Part shown: positions 46,093-55,167 of the stretch, piece after piece | Layout of the letters: each line of letters opens with the position of its first letter | Position numbering within the stretch: position 1 is the stretch's first letter | Assembly: GCA_010206225.2 (NCBI GenBank) | Contig: VIQU02000017.1 | Coordinates: 1-64,000, forward strand | From: Lachnospiraceae bacterium MD308 | GTDB lineage: Bacteria > Bacillota > Clostridia > Lachnospirales > Lachnospiraceae | DNA length: 64,000 nt | Direction: 5' to 3' | The notes under the pieces: model-generated | Databases searched by the model: none | What the model was told of the DNA's origin: nothing | The model's input: the letters and a program-made list of their open reading frames with translations, nothing else | Program-made: the position numbers and the translations under genes

Positions 46093-47144
46093 TTCATCCG
46101 AATATGCCCGATGCGGCAAATTAGTCCCACAACGGGATAACAACGAAACCGAAAGAAAAAAAGCAATACTTTCCTTGTCCAGTCTCCTGTTTTCCGGTTC
46201 GAATATTTCACTGCACGTTCAACCATCTGCAATCCGCGAATCTTGCGGCACAATTTATATTTTTTACTGGTCGAATCAGAATTTTGCGGATGAAAGATAC
46301 CCATTACCAGTATCCCTTTTAAATTAGAAAGCACTGCGTCATAATACCCTTCTTTCCAGACCGGATAACATGGATAGCTCTTCAGAACATCTTTCAGATG
46401 CCTGAGAAAATATAAATAATGCTTCCATGTATCTGCCTGATAACGCTGCGTTGCAGAATCTGGATGAGTCTCTATAAAGTAAACCGCCTTTTTTAAATAC
46501 ATACAGCGCTTCACCTTCATCTGATAGCCAATCTGGAAGATCTGATCCTCCCCCATAATAAGCTCCGCAGGGAACTCCAGAAAATATTGCTGTATTATCT
46601 TTCTTTTATAGGCTTTTGCCCAGACCGAACGCAAATCTGTATGCCCGCCTTTCATAAGCTGATGACAGCGCAGCATTTTATCTACCAAAAGCAAATTGTC
46701 TTTTTCATTATATTGCCTTTCCATAATCGCCTTTTGAGAGCTTTGTCTTCTTCTCAAATAGCGTCTTCTCTTGTCCGCGCCGACAAAATCAAAAATCAAA
46801 AGATCCTGAGCTTCGCATTCTTTCCGCATAATAAGACTGAAAAAATCATCCGTAATAAAATCGTCAGAATCTACAAAGACAATCCACTCCCCGCTGCTTT
46901 CGCAGATTCCCCGGTTCCGTGCAGCGGATACCCCCAGATGTTCCTGTTCAATCAATCTTACCCGCCTGTCTTTCTTTTCATACCATTTACAGATCGAACG
47001 GCTTTGATCAACAGATCCATCATTCACCAAAAGCAATTCAAATTTTTTAAATTGCGAACAAAGAATAGACTCTATGCATCTACGCAAATATACTTCTGCA
47101 TTAAAAACCGGTACGATAACCGAAATATTGACTTTTGTGTTCAT
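46077..47144 (-). CDS. Family 2 glycosyltransferase
   Basis: This is a 355-residue GT-A enzyme: ISVIVPVFNAEVYLRRCIES, NDGSVDQSRSICKWY and DSDDFITDDFF (~90-100) are the nucleotide-sugar and metal-binding motifs. The second half is helical and basic (KMRCYPVVGLICRIGH-type tail). The first bases overlap the downstream end of the next glycosyltransferase gene by four bases (ATGA), so translation is coupled. It is paralogous to the genes at 47141-48241 and 49364-50389. Confidence 0.92.
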   Translation of the reverse strand: MNTKVNISVIVPVFNAEVYLRRCIESILCSQFKKFELLLVNDGSVDQSRSICKWYEKKDRRVRLIEQEHLGVSAARNRGICESSGEWIVFVDSDDFITDDFFSLIMRKECEAQDLLIFDFVGADKRRRYLRRRQSSQKAIMERQYNEKDNLLLVDKMLRCHQLMKGGHTDLRSVWAKAYKRKIIQQYFLEFPAELIMGEDQIFQIGYQMKVKRCMYLKKAVYFIETHPDSATQRYQADTWKHYLYFLRHLKDVLKSYPCYPVWKEGYYDAVLSNLKGILVMGIFHPQNSDSTSKKYKLCRKIRGLQMVERAVKYSNRKTGDWTRKVLLFFFRFRCYPVVGLICRIGHIRMKWKKR

Positions 47145-48241
47145 TTTGCACTATCCCCCGAGTTTCTTATCCTGCTTTCCTTTCTTTCCGTGCCCAGTCC
47201 CTGCAAAAGAAAAATGCCCCATGCAACCAGTCTATACAGCCTCATACAAAACAGAACCGACGCGCCCTGCAACAATATTCTCCACACAGGAGCGCGCACT
47301 TCTTTCAGGTATTTGCCCTTTGCCAAAGCCTGAATCGTGCAGTGTACCAGATTATTTTCCCCGTATCTCTTCAAGATTTTTGCTGTCTCTTTTCCCTTCT
47401 TTCTTCCGGTCTTAAGGTTCTGTCTTCCAATTGTAAAAATCCCGCAAAAAATATGGAAAGCCAGCAGATCTCCAAACTGTTCCAATTTCCGGTGTTCTTT
47501 CAAATACCTGTATAAATATACCGACACACGAATCCAGTCTCTTTCCAAGACTTCTATATTTCTCCGATACTGGCTGGTAATCGAACCTTCCGTGATACGG
47601 TATAAATAAACGCAATCATCCACAAATGCGTACACCGGTTCACAGACGCAGCACATCATATTGCGCAGCTTATCTTCCATATGAATCTGTCTTTTACACC
47701 ACAGATGATTCTGCAGCAGGAAATCTTTCCGATAGAGCTTTCCCCAGTCCATAATCAGATGCCCTTCCGTCAGGAACCCCCGAAAGCGGAAGTCGGCTGT
47801 TTTTGTATAATCTCCGCTCTGCAGATGGTGCCGATTTACTGCTCCGTACCTTTTCCCCTGAAAACGCCTGAAATTGCCTGTCACAATATCTGCATTTTCC
47901 CTGACGGCTGTTCCTGCCAGCGTTCGGATCGTATTCTGCTGACTTAAGAGATCATCTGAATCCAGAAACAGTACAAAGTCTCCTTTCGCCTCCTTAAGTC
48001 CCGCATTTCTGGCCGCGCCAAGTCCCTGATTTTCCTGATGGATAACTCTGACCTGGCCGTATCCTTCTGCATACCAGTCACACAAACCTGAACACCCGTC
48101 CGGTGAGCCGTCATTCACCAATATGATTTCCAGATTGTTATAATCCTGCGCCAATACGCTTTCCACACATTCTCTCAGGTAGACTTCTGTCTGATACACG
48201 GGAATAATCACACTGACTTTTGAAAATCTCTGCCCTTTCAT
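47141..48241 (-). CDS. Family 2 glycosyltransferase
   Basis: From ATG 48241 the protein has 366 residues, beginning MKGQRFSKVSVIIPVYQTEV. Motifs: EIILVNDGSPDGCSGLCDWY, the metal site FVLFLDSDDLLSQQN, and AKGDFV before it. The C-terminal segment is basic with amphipathic helices. The start overlaps the stop of the pyruvyl transferase gene by four bases. It transfers an unidentified sugar in the assembly of the surface polysaccharide. Confidence 0.92.
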   Translation of the reverse strand: MKGQRFSKVSVIIPVYQTEVYLRECVESVLAQDYNNLEIILVNDGSPDGCSGLCDWYAEGYGQVRVIHQENQGLGAARNAGLKEAKGDFVLFLDSDDLLSQQNTIRTLAGTAVRENADIVTGNFRRFQGKRYGAVNRHHLQSGDYTKTADFRFRGFLTEGHLIMDWGKLYRKDFLLQNHLWCKRQIHMEDKLRNMMCCVCEPVYAFVDDCVYLYRITEGSITSQYRRNIEVLERDWIRVSVYLYRYLKEHRKLEQFGDLLAFHIFCGIFTIGRQNLKTGRKKGKETAKILKRYGENNLVHCTIQALAKGKYLKEVRAPVWRILLQGASVLFCMRLYRLVAWGIFLLQGLGTERKESRIRNSGDSAK

Positions 48242-49359
48242 ATTTCTTTTATTCCTTCTCTTATAAATTTCTCTGAATGCTCTCGTTCCTCCTGCAGGCA
48301 TCTCCTGACAGCCGGCCAGTCTATTTCCTTGTCCATACAAGCCAAATCTGCCGTCTCTCCCTGTTTTATGAGACGTTGTTCCAGCGAAAACTTCTCAAGC
48401 AGATTTTGAAGTCTGGTATGGTAAACGCTGCGCTGAAATACAAGAAACTGTTTTTCAAACAATATGGAAAAAGCCAGTCCATGAAAGGAATTTGTAATCA
48501 CGCAGGACGCATACTGAAAATAGCCGACGAATTCCTCTGGCCCTGCATCCATACGAAGCAAAAAACTCTTCTCTTGCTTCCCCTTAAACGGGCAGGATAA
48601 CTGTACCACCGGCATGCCGGATGTTTCTGAAAGTCTGTTTGTAAACCAGAGCATGAATTCCTGCGGTTCTGTAATATAAAAAAGAATGTATTTTTTTTCT
48701 TGTGGTTTTCTGCCCAGATTCCGCCATACATCTTTGTCCAGAAGAAATATCGGATCCAAAACATCTACCACCGGCCTTTTTAAAAGTCGTTCTACAAAAT
48801 CTGCCCCTTCTCTTTCACGAAGGGAAACTGCCGTAAAATTATTGCTGATCGCATTCTTGAATTCCCGCCATTCCCGTCTTGGAGGTTTCTCTCTTCCAAA
48901 GCTTGCTCCATAAGCAATCAGCCGGCATGATTCCCCTCTTTCGATATTTCCCATATAAGCGTCATCTAATCCAAAAGTAATTGCCGAATTCCAGACTTGG
49001 TCGCTTCCGACAAACACCACTTTATATGGCTGCAGCCGCAGCTTCCGCGCATCTTCGATCGGTTTTTTCCCGCTCAAATAATTTTTTCGGAAACAGCACA
49101 TAGACATCCGCCTTTTGTAAAACTGCCTCGCATAACTCAGCTTATGGAAAAAGCTTAAAAAGTTTCTGAAAAATATCCATTTTCCGCACTTATATGCTGC
49201 ATTCACAGGTATAAGCTGATATCTTCCCCGCAGTCTCAAAGGCGCATAGGGAATTATCTCTGCGGTCTCTCCCTGTCCTTCTAGATATGTTCTCAATGCA
49301 TATACCTGCAGCATCGCTCCATAATCATCCGCCCAGTAAAATGTCAAAATTCCTGTCAA
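48238..49359 (-). CDS. Polysaccharide pyruvyl transferase family protein
   Basis: The 373-residue protein belongs to the CsaB/WcaK-type family: GILTFYWADDYGAMLQVYAL at the start, PYKVVFVGSDQVWNSAITFG in the middle, and SCVITNSFHGLAFSILFEKQ near the C-terminus. These enzymes transfer pyruvate from phosphoenolpyruvate as a ketal on sugars, adding negative charge. The FrhB-like gene two positions upstream commonly accompanies it in gut bacteria. It would decorate the glycan made by the neighbouring transferases. Confidence 0.92.
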   Translation of the reverse strand: MTGILTFYWADDYGAMLQVYALRTYLEGQGETAEIIPYAPLRLRGRYQLIPVNAAYKCGKWIFFRNFLSFFHKLSYARQFYKRRMSMCCFRKNYLSGKKPIEDARKLRLQPYKVVFVGSDQVWNSAITFGLDDAYMGNIERGESCRLIAYGASFGREKPPRREWREFKNAISNNFTAVSLREREGADFVERLLKRPVVDVLDPIFLLDKDVWRNLGRKPQEKKYILFYITEPQEFMLWFTNRLSETSGMPVVQLSCPFKGKQEKSFLLRMDAGPEEFVGYFQYASCVITNSFHGLAFSILFEKQFLVFQRSVYHTRLQNLLEKFSLEQRLIKQGETADLACMDKEIDWPAVRRCLQEEREHSEKFIREGIKEI

Positions 49360-49363
49360 ACTA

Positions 49364-50389
49364 TCACCTCTTCCATAGCTTTGCCCCTATACTATCAAAA
49401 AAATCAAGCATCTTATAACAAGGCTGATATGCCGGATAACAATAAAATGCCAGCCAGTACTCAAGCTCTGCCCTCCACCCCATCCGTTTTTTTGCCGGAC
49501 AGTCCCTTTCTTTTTTCACAAGCTTACATGTGTACTGTATCAGGGGACAGTTTTGTTTCATACGAGCCGCCGCATGCCATGCACAAAGTCTTCTCACAGT
49601 TTTTTCTGTCTGCTTTTGCGCATGTAATTCTCTCCCTTTCCTTTTTTCTTGCAACCAGATATACTTATTACATGCATACATGCTCTTGCAAGCTTCTGCC
49701 GTCCGCTCCGCACTTCTGCTTCGCCAATGCTTTCTGTAGTAATAAGACTTCTCATCAAGTGCTGCTACATCTGCCCCCTCTGCCAGAAGTTGATACATAT
49801 ACTTTGTATCCTCGCCGCTTCGCAGCGCCTCGTCAAACCTGATTTTCTGAGCCTCCGTTCTCTCAATCAGCTTCCCTCCTATCGCGTATAACCGTCCCTG
49901 CGGCCGGTCAAATATAATATAATCCAGCGCTTCCCGTGATTCCAGATGCTGATAAGTCTCTTTCAAAAAACGTCCTGAAGAAGCCGACAGCCGAAATACC
50001 TTTCTCTCAAACTGTCCGGATTGGATCATGCGGAAATCTTCTGCGATGATCACTGCCTTCGTTTTTTCCTCCACTCGCATTAGCTTTTCCAGAAGCTGCG
50101 GATGAATGGCGTCGTCGCTGTCTAAAAAAAACAGATATTCCCCCGCCGCCTGTTCAAGTCCTACATTCCGCGCAGCGGAAACCCCTCTATGCTTTTGCGG
50201 CAGAAAGCGGATCCGGCGATCCTTACGGGCATACCTTGCGCAAAGTTCGTCTGATCCGTCCGTGGGACCGTCCGTTATGAAAAGCAGCTCAAAATTTTTG
50301 TAAGTCTGTTTTAGTACCGATGCAACGCACCCTTTCAAATATGGCGCGGAATTGTAGACCGGAACAATAATTGAAATCATCTTATCCAT
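49364..50389 (-). CDS. Family 2 glycosyltransferase
   Basis: The 341-residue GT-A enzyme begins MDKMISIIVPVYNSAPYLKG. FITDGPTDGSDELCARYARK replaces the usual NDGSxDxS with TDGPTDGS, and EYLFFLDSDDAIHPQLLE carries the metal site. The C-terminal ~80 residues are basic and Cys-containing. Its start overlaps the FrhB gene's end by 13 bases. Substrate unknown. Confidence 0.92.
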   Translation of the reverse strand: MDKMISIIVPVYNSAPYLKGCVASVLKQTYKNFELLFITDGPTDGSDELCARYARKDRRIRFLPQKHRGVSAARNVGLEQAAGEYLFFLDSDDAIHPQLLEKLMRVEEKTKAVIIAEDFRMIQSGQFERKVFRLSASSGRFLKETYQHLESREALDYIIFDRPQGRLYAIGGKLIERTEAQKIRFDEALRSGEDTKYMYQLLAEGADVAALDEKSYYYRKHWRSRSAERTAEACKSMYACNKYIWLQEKRKGRELHAQKQTEKTVRRLCAWHAAARMKQNCPLIQYTCKLVKKERDCPAKKRMGWRAELEYWLAFYCYPAYQPCYKMLDFFDSIGAKLWKR

Positions 50390-51468
50390 CGTCCGCCTCC
50401 TATTTTTGCCGCTAACCAGAACGGCAGCGTTTGATATGCTTTCATAAAAAGTTTCCGGTACTTTGCCGGCTTTGTGGGTTCTATGAGCCGAGGCTGAAGC
50501 GCCTCCTCTTTATTACAGGCAAACCATCTGACGGATTCCCTGACAGACTGCCAGATCTCTTCTGCCTTTTTTGTATGCAGCATGACAAGAGAGGTTCCTA
50601 TCCCGTCGTTCCATGCAGGATTACAGTTCTCGATTCCCCAGAAATCCCCGAGCGTAACATCACTGTCTCTCTCTGCCGTACAAAACCTGCAGGTATGACA
50701 GGCAGGACGCAGCATACAATTTCCAAAATACAGCCGGCAATAAAGATTCCTTCCCATCGCCTCCATTTTCTCTTTCCCGTTTATCACATAAGAGCAGCTC
50801 CTCCCTGAATTCTTACTTCTCTTATCCCGGAAAGAAAAGCGCTCAAGCTTCCCCTTATCCTTACGTTCCAGATCGCCCACATAAGCTTTCCATACCCCCG
50901 GAGAGGCCGCCCCGTAGCAAATGAGATCTGCAAGGATCAGATTAGAAAAATCTTTTCCCAGAAAAAGCTTCATCCCGCGCACCTGGCAGGGTGTTCCACA
51001 GAACAGTACCCATCTCCCCTCTTCCAGATGCTTTTGTACCTCGCGGTAAATTCCGCTCATATCACTCTGAACATATTTTGATTTCAAAATATCCCTCAGA
51101 CTTCCATCATCATAAATTCCTTTATGGACTACCGCCATCTCCTGATTGAATCCCGCCCCATACACGACCCCCTGCTTTTTCAGCACAAAATCTGCAAGAA
51201 CCGAAAACATTCCTCCGGATGAACTGGCAAACCGTACTTCGTCTTTTTTTGCCTGCACACCGATGTAAAGGCGCTCTCCCCGTTTTTCCTCCGGATGCTT
51301 CATCGGACATACCCTCTCGCAAGCCATGCAATGGGTGCAGCGCTCTTCCTCTTTTACCGGATACCAAAAGCCTTCTGAATCCAGATGCATGTGAACCGCC
51401 CCCGCCGGGCAGACGTCCTGACAGGCCTGACAGCCGCAGCACTCTTCCTTCCTCACGATCCATTTCAT
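50377..51468 (-). CDS. FrhB-like iron-sulfur protein of polysaccharide locus
   Basis: From ATG 51468 (AAGGAAAGGGAG upstream) the protein has 363 residues. Two ferredoxin-type clusters lie at the start (CCGCQACQDVCP and CTHCMACERVCP), followed by the coenzyme F420 hydrogenase/dehydrogenase beta-subunit domains with SSSGGMFSVLADFVL and CGTPCQVRGMKLFLG; more Cys follow in CHTCRFCTAERDSD. The organism is not expected to use F420. Such genes sit beside pyruvyl transferase genes in many capsule loci and may act as flavin- or iron-sulfur-dependent redox enzymes on sugars; this is inference. Confidence 0.9.
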   Translation of the reverse strand: MKWIVRKEECCGCQACQDVCPAGAVHMHLDSEGFWYPVKEEERCTHCMACERVCPMKHPEEKRGERLYIGVQAKKDEVRFASSSGGMFSVLADFVLKKQGVVYGAGFNQEMAVVHKGIYDDGSLRDILKSKYVQSDMSGIYREVQKHLEEGRWVLFCGTPCQVRGMKLFLGKDFSNLILADLICYGAASPGVWKAYVGDLERKDKGKLERFSFRDKRSKNSGRSCSYVINGKEKMEAMGRNLYCRLYFGNCMLRPACHTCRFCTAERDSDVTLGDFWGIENCNPAWNDGIGTSLVMLHTKKAEEIWQSVRESVRWFACNKEEALQPRLIEPTKPAKYRKLFMKAYQTLPFWLAAKIGGGRWIR

Positions 51469-51521
51469 CTCCCTTTCCTTATAGGTTCTGACTCTTTTGG
51501 AGAAATCCGCAGCCATGCTTT

Positions 51522-52952
51522 CTATGACCGTCTGACCTTTCCAATTCGGTATCCGTACCATTCCGCATCCTCCTCGTTCGCTAATAAAATAAGCTCTCCC
51601 GTATCTGAATCCATGATTGAAAAATATACGGTATATTCTCTCTCCGAAAGTTCGTGAAAAGGAATATTTACCGAAAGCGTAAGCGTATCTTCTTTTTCAG
51701 TCCCACCGGCCAGCGTTCGTAGATTCTGTGCGACTGGATAGGAAAACGTCTGTCTATTCTTTTCATTATAAAGAATAATCTGGACTTTTGTCTCTTTGTA
51801 CAGAGGAGCAAACCCGATATTTTTTAATGTCACCTCTGCCGTCAGCGTTTCCTCTTTACTCTGATAATGAAGATTAGTATGTTCAATCATAAGACGGTAT
51901 CCCAGATGCCGCTCCATATAAGTCAATCCGTCCATCCCTTTAAAGCATCCCGTTTCCGTTATGACTGTATCGGCCCATTTTTTTAATACTTCCTGATCAT
52001 ACACTTTATTCAGATATGTCACATGCATAGTCTCAAAATCCTTTATGGCGCTATCCAAATCATTGTATACATTACTATGGATCACCTCTCCTCCATTCGG
52101 GACCTCACTGCACAATCCATTCTGAAATTTTAGCTCTTCCTCTCTTTCCAGACGCGGAAAAGGCATGCCGTCATCTGCATTTTCTCCTGTCTCGTAAGTT
52201 CCATAGTCACTTCTATTCCCAAGCATTCCATCATTAAAGAGTCCCAGTCGATCTGCCAGTGTCTTCTTTGACTGCCATGAATGCGACCGCATGATACTTC
52301 TCCATTGCGCCGGCGAACGGACAGCCAGATAGGTCGATTGTTCTGTCGCATCTGCCAGTTTCTCCGCCAGTCTTCTCAAATCTTTGTCAGAGTTGAACTT
52401 CGTTCCGTTCATTTCCCCCCAATTACCGATGAACAGCCCCTGTAGACTGAAAATCTCATGATTGTATTTCTGCAGAATATGAGATAACTGTTCCATATGC
52501 GTCAGAATAATGTCCAGACTGTCCGGCTCGTACTTTTCATTCTGTCCCTCAATATCATAGGTAAACCGGACAATCAACTGCTTATCCAAAGCTTCCAGTG
52601 CTTCAAACAGCGCTTCAATATTGGAAAGCCCTTCTTTTGTAATGCTTCCCTCCCGGTAAGACATAAGACAGATCTGAACCAAAGTCAGCCTCGTATTCCC
52701 GTCTCCTTGATAAACCGCTGAAACTTCTTCTGGATAATCCTGTTTTTCATCTGTAATCAGGAAACTATACAGCTTATAAAATCCCCTGTTTGGATTCGGA
52801 AGCTCTCTGGGAGATTCTGTAAATAAATTACTCTCAACTCTTACTTCCCGTTCCTCGCTCTTTGTCATGGAAAACAGAAGTCCTGCCGCCCATACTGTTA
52901 CGATCAGGATGCAGCAAGAAAATATGAATTTAGCGTTGTGCTTTTGCATCAT
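51522..52952 (-). CDS. DUF4832 / DUF4874 secreted protein, copy 1
   Basis: The 476-residue protein has an N-terminal membrane anchor (FIFSCCILIVTVWAAGLLFSM). The DUF4874-type domain follows (PNPNRGFYKLYSFLI, LIVRFTYDIEGQ), then FIGNWGEMNGTKFNSDKDL, a TIM-barrel-like region with candidate acidic residues, and a C-terminal beta domain (TAEVTLKNIGFAPLYKETKV) typical of DUF4832. It resembles glycoside hydrolases in fold, but the activity is unknown. It is similar along its length to the protein at 55168-56451, suggesting a diverged duplicate. It lies outside the membrane and may trim or modify the polymer. Confidence 0.88.
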   Translation of the reverse strand: MMQKHNAKFIFSCCILIVTVWAAGLLFSMTKSEEREVRVESNLFTESPRELPNPNRGFYKLYSFLITDEKQDYPEEVSAVYQGDGNTRLTLVQICLMSYREGSITKEGLSNIEALFEALEALDKQLIVRFTYDIEGQNEKYEPDSLDIILTHMEQLSHILQKYNHEIFSLQGLFIGNWGEMNGTKFNSDKDLRRLAEKLADATEQSTYLAVRSPAQWRSIMRSHSWQSKKTLADRLGLFNDGMLGNRSDYGTYETGENADDGMPFPRLEREEELKFQNGLCSEVPNGGEVIHSNVYNDLDSAIKDFETMHVTYLNKVYDQEVLKKWADTVITETGCFKGMDGLTYMERHLGYRLMIEHTNLHYQSKEETLTAEVTLKNIGFAPLYKETKVQIILYNEKNRQTFSYPVAQNLRTLAGGTEKEDTLTLSVNIPFHELSEREYTVYFSIMDSDTGELILLANEEDAEWYGYRIGKVRRS

Positions 52953-52953
52953 T

Positions 52954-55146
52954 TTACTCTTCCCTCAGATGATATTGCGAGCCTTCAATCTGGCTGAAAT
53001 AGTAACAGACAAAATCATCATCCTCATAATATATTTCTGTATTTTCCGGATAAAGCTCTGCGAATTTCCGGCACCAGTCATATGCCTTTGCTTCCAGAAT
53101 CGTGCGGTCCGGAAGTCTCGTATAAGAAAACCACGAATTTTCAGAGACGGTCAGGTCTTTCCCCGCCTCTTCTTCCGATATTTCTGAAGCATTGATCTTC
53201 GGCGCCTGAGCCGCCCCGGTATCCGGATATTTTTTTGCATATTTGTCCCAATATATATCTTTATACTTCGCCTTAGCTAACCACGGTGGACCGTCAAAAA
53301 AATAGGCCTGCGCATACTGAAGAGGTCTTTTTTCTACGAAAAAAAACGCCTGCTCCGGTGCGAATTCGTACCCCTCGGTGCCGATATTCGTTACAAATGT
53401 GAGCAATTCCTCATGCCATCCGTCTTCAATCACCGGATAAAGTTCATCGGTCGGCGATACGATCACATAGCTTTTCTTGGGAAATTCTTCTATAATCTGG
53501 TTTGTCACTTTAACTGCTGCGTTATACCTTGATAATTCAAAAAACAAATATCCGTGAAACCGCCCTGTTAATATCGTCAATATATAAATCCCCGCAGCGC
53601 AAGAATAAGAGACTGCTTTTAAAATCCCGCCCCTGAAAAACCGGAGAAAAACGGAGAAACCAACGTCTGCGGGCAGCATCATAAGAGCCATAAGCAGCAG
53701 ATGCCCCACTGAGCAATAACGGGAATCCGATATGATTTCCGGGAATCCCAGACGCGGCGCGGCATAGAGAGCCACAAACACAAATGTAAACAGAATCAAA
53801 GGCGGATATCCGGAACATATTTCCCCCATCCAATCCGGCAGTCTCTTTCCGGACAAGAAACACAATGTGATTCCCGCCGCCGTTACAAAGAGAATCATTC
53901 CGGCTCTGAATCTGCCGTAAAGTTCCGCATATCCTTTCATGTACACTCCCGCCGCTGTCTCTAATGCAGCGGCAAAAACGGGTCTCTCCCTTTTTTTCAT
54001 CTTGTCTGCGGAAGTTTTTTCTTCCAGCGCTCTGGTTTCTTCACCATTCATAGCGCCCACCGCCCAATTGATCGAAGCGTTAAACTGCGTACCCGATATC
54101 ATCGCACCCGCCATGGGAGTCCCTGCAATGACACATGCACACAATACAGAACATGCCAATGGGATAAAATGTTCTTTTGAAAACAGTCTTCTAAGCAGGA
54201 ACACCGCAAAAGATCCGCACAATATAAATGCCATGATGACCGCATAATAATGGATCGAAATCGCTGCCGTCAGGGACAGAAAAAACAAAAACAGATTTTC
54301 ATCCCAGCAGTATCGGGAAAGACCTTCTTTTCTCACAACCCTGTGATTACTTTTCAGATAACGGATCAGATAGAAGGCACACAAAAATTGCGTGTACAAT
54401 CCGAACTCCAGCGGGAGCGTAATCTGCAGGCGGAACATACTGTAGACCAAATCCGCGCTGACTACGTCCAGCGTCAGAAACAGCGTCAGCGCAAGAAGCG
54501 GCGTATACCGCCAGTGGAAGATCTCCCGCATCAGCAGATACCCTGCAAGCAAAAATACAGATACATGAATCCCCTGTAAAAACATCAGACTACTGTACAC
54601 CCGGATCCCGAATAACGTATCCAGACAGTAAATAAAGCAGTGCATCGCCTCAGGATACACCCCGCCGGAAAAAATCTTCCCCTCTTTCAGACCGTAAATC
54701 CACTCATGATGGGTGTACAAATCCCCGAAACCATAGGAATGTATCTGAAATGCCCCGTAAGAAAAATAAATCATCCCAAATATCAGAACTATGGCAAGAA
54801 CGCCATACTCCCCGATATATTCACGTTTTTTTCTCCATGCCTTTTGCACGGCTCCTTTCACCTGAAAGAAAAAGGAATGCTTCAAGATTCCTTTCAAGAG
54901 TGCGTGCAAAAAAATCCCATAGAACAAAACAATAATCACCCTCGGATGAAGACAGTGAAACAATCCCAGCATCAAAACCACCGTACTGGCAATTACAACC
55001 TGCACCGTGACACAAAAGCTGAAACGGTACGTCCTGCCCCTCCCCTTTAAATGGCTGTAAAATACAACAGAAGGCCAGAGAAACATCATAAATATGTACC
55101 CCGAAAATACCTTTCCATATTCCAAAACCCAATACCATGTATCCAT
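52954..55146 (-). CDS. Large polytopic membrane protein (GT-C-like)
   Basis: The 730-residue protein has about 12 hydrophobic helices in the first ~560 residues and an extracellular C-terminal domain of ~170. An outward loop after the third or fourth helix has GFGDLYTHHEWIYGLKEGKI, with Asp and Glu placed like the catalytic acidic residues of GT-C glycosyltransferases using lipid-linked sugars. The assignment is tentative; a polymerase or flippase function is also possible. It is sandwiched between the two DUF4832 genes, 1 base after one of them and about 20 bases from the other. Confidence 0.65.
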   Translation of the reverse strand: MDTWYWVLEYGKVFSGYIFMMFLWPSVVFYSHLKGRGRTYRFSFCVTVQVVIASTVVLMLGLFHCLHPRVIIVLFYGIFLHALLKGILKHSFFFQVKGAVQKAWRKKREYIGEYGVLAIVLIFGMIYFSYGAFQIHSYGFGDLYTHHEWIYGLKEGKIFSGGVYPEAMHCFIYCLDTLFGIRVYSSLMFLQGIHVSVFLLAGYLLMREIFHWRYTPLLALTLFLTLDVVSADLVYSMFRLQITLPLEFGLYTQFLCAFYLIRYLKSNHRVVRKEGLSRYCWDENLFLFFLSLTAAISIHYYAVIMAFILCGSFAVFLLRRLFSKEHFIPLACSVLCACVIAGTPMAGAMISGTQFNASINWAVGAMNGEETRALEEKTSADKMKKRERPVFAAALETAAGVYMKGYAELYGRFRAGMILFVTAAGITLCFLSGKRLPDWMGEICSGYPPLILFTFVFVALYAAPRLGFPEIISDSRYCSVGHLLLMALMMLPADVGFSVFLRFFRGGILKAVSYSCAAGIYILTILTGRFHGYLFFELSRYNAAVKVTNQIIEEFPKKSYVIVSPTDELYPVIEDGWHEELLTFVTNIGTEGYEFAPEQAFFFVEKRPLQYAQAYFFDGPPWLAKAKYKDIYWDKYAKKYPDTGAAQAPKINASEISEEEAGKDLTVSENSWFSYTRLPDRTILEAKAYDWCRKFAELYPENTEIYYEDDDFVCYYFSQIEGSQYHLREE

Positions 55147-55167
55147 GCAGCCGGCTCCTCTCTCAAT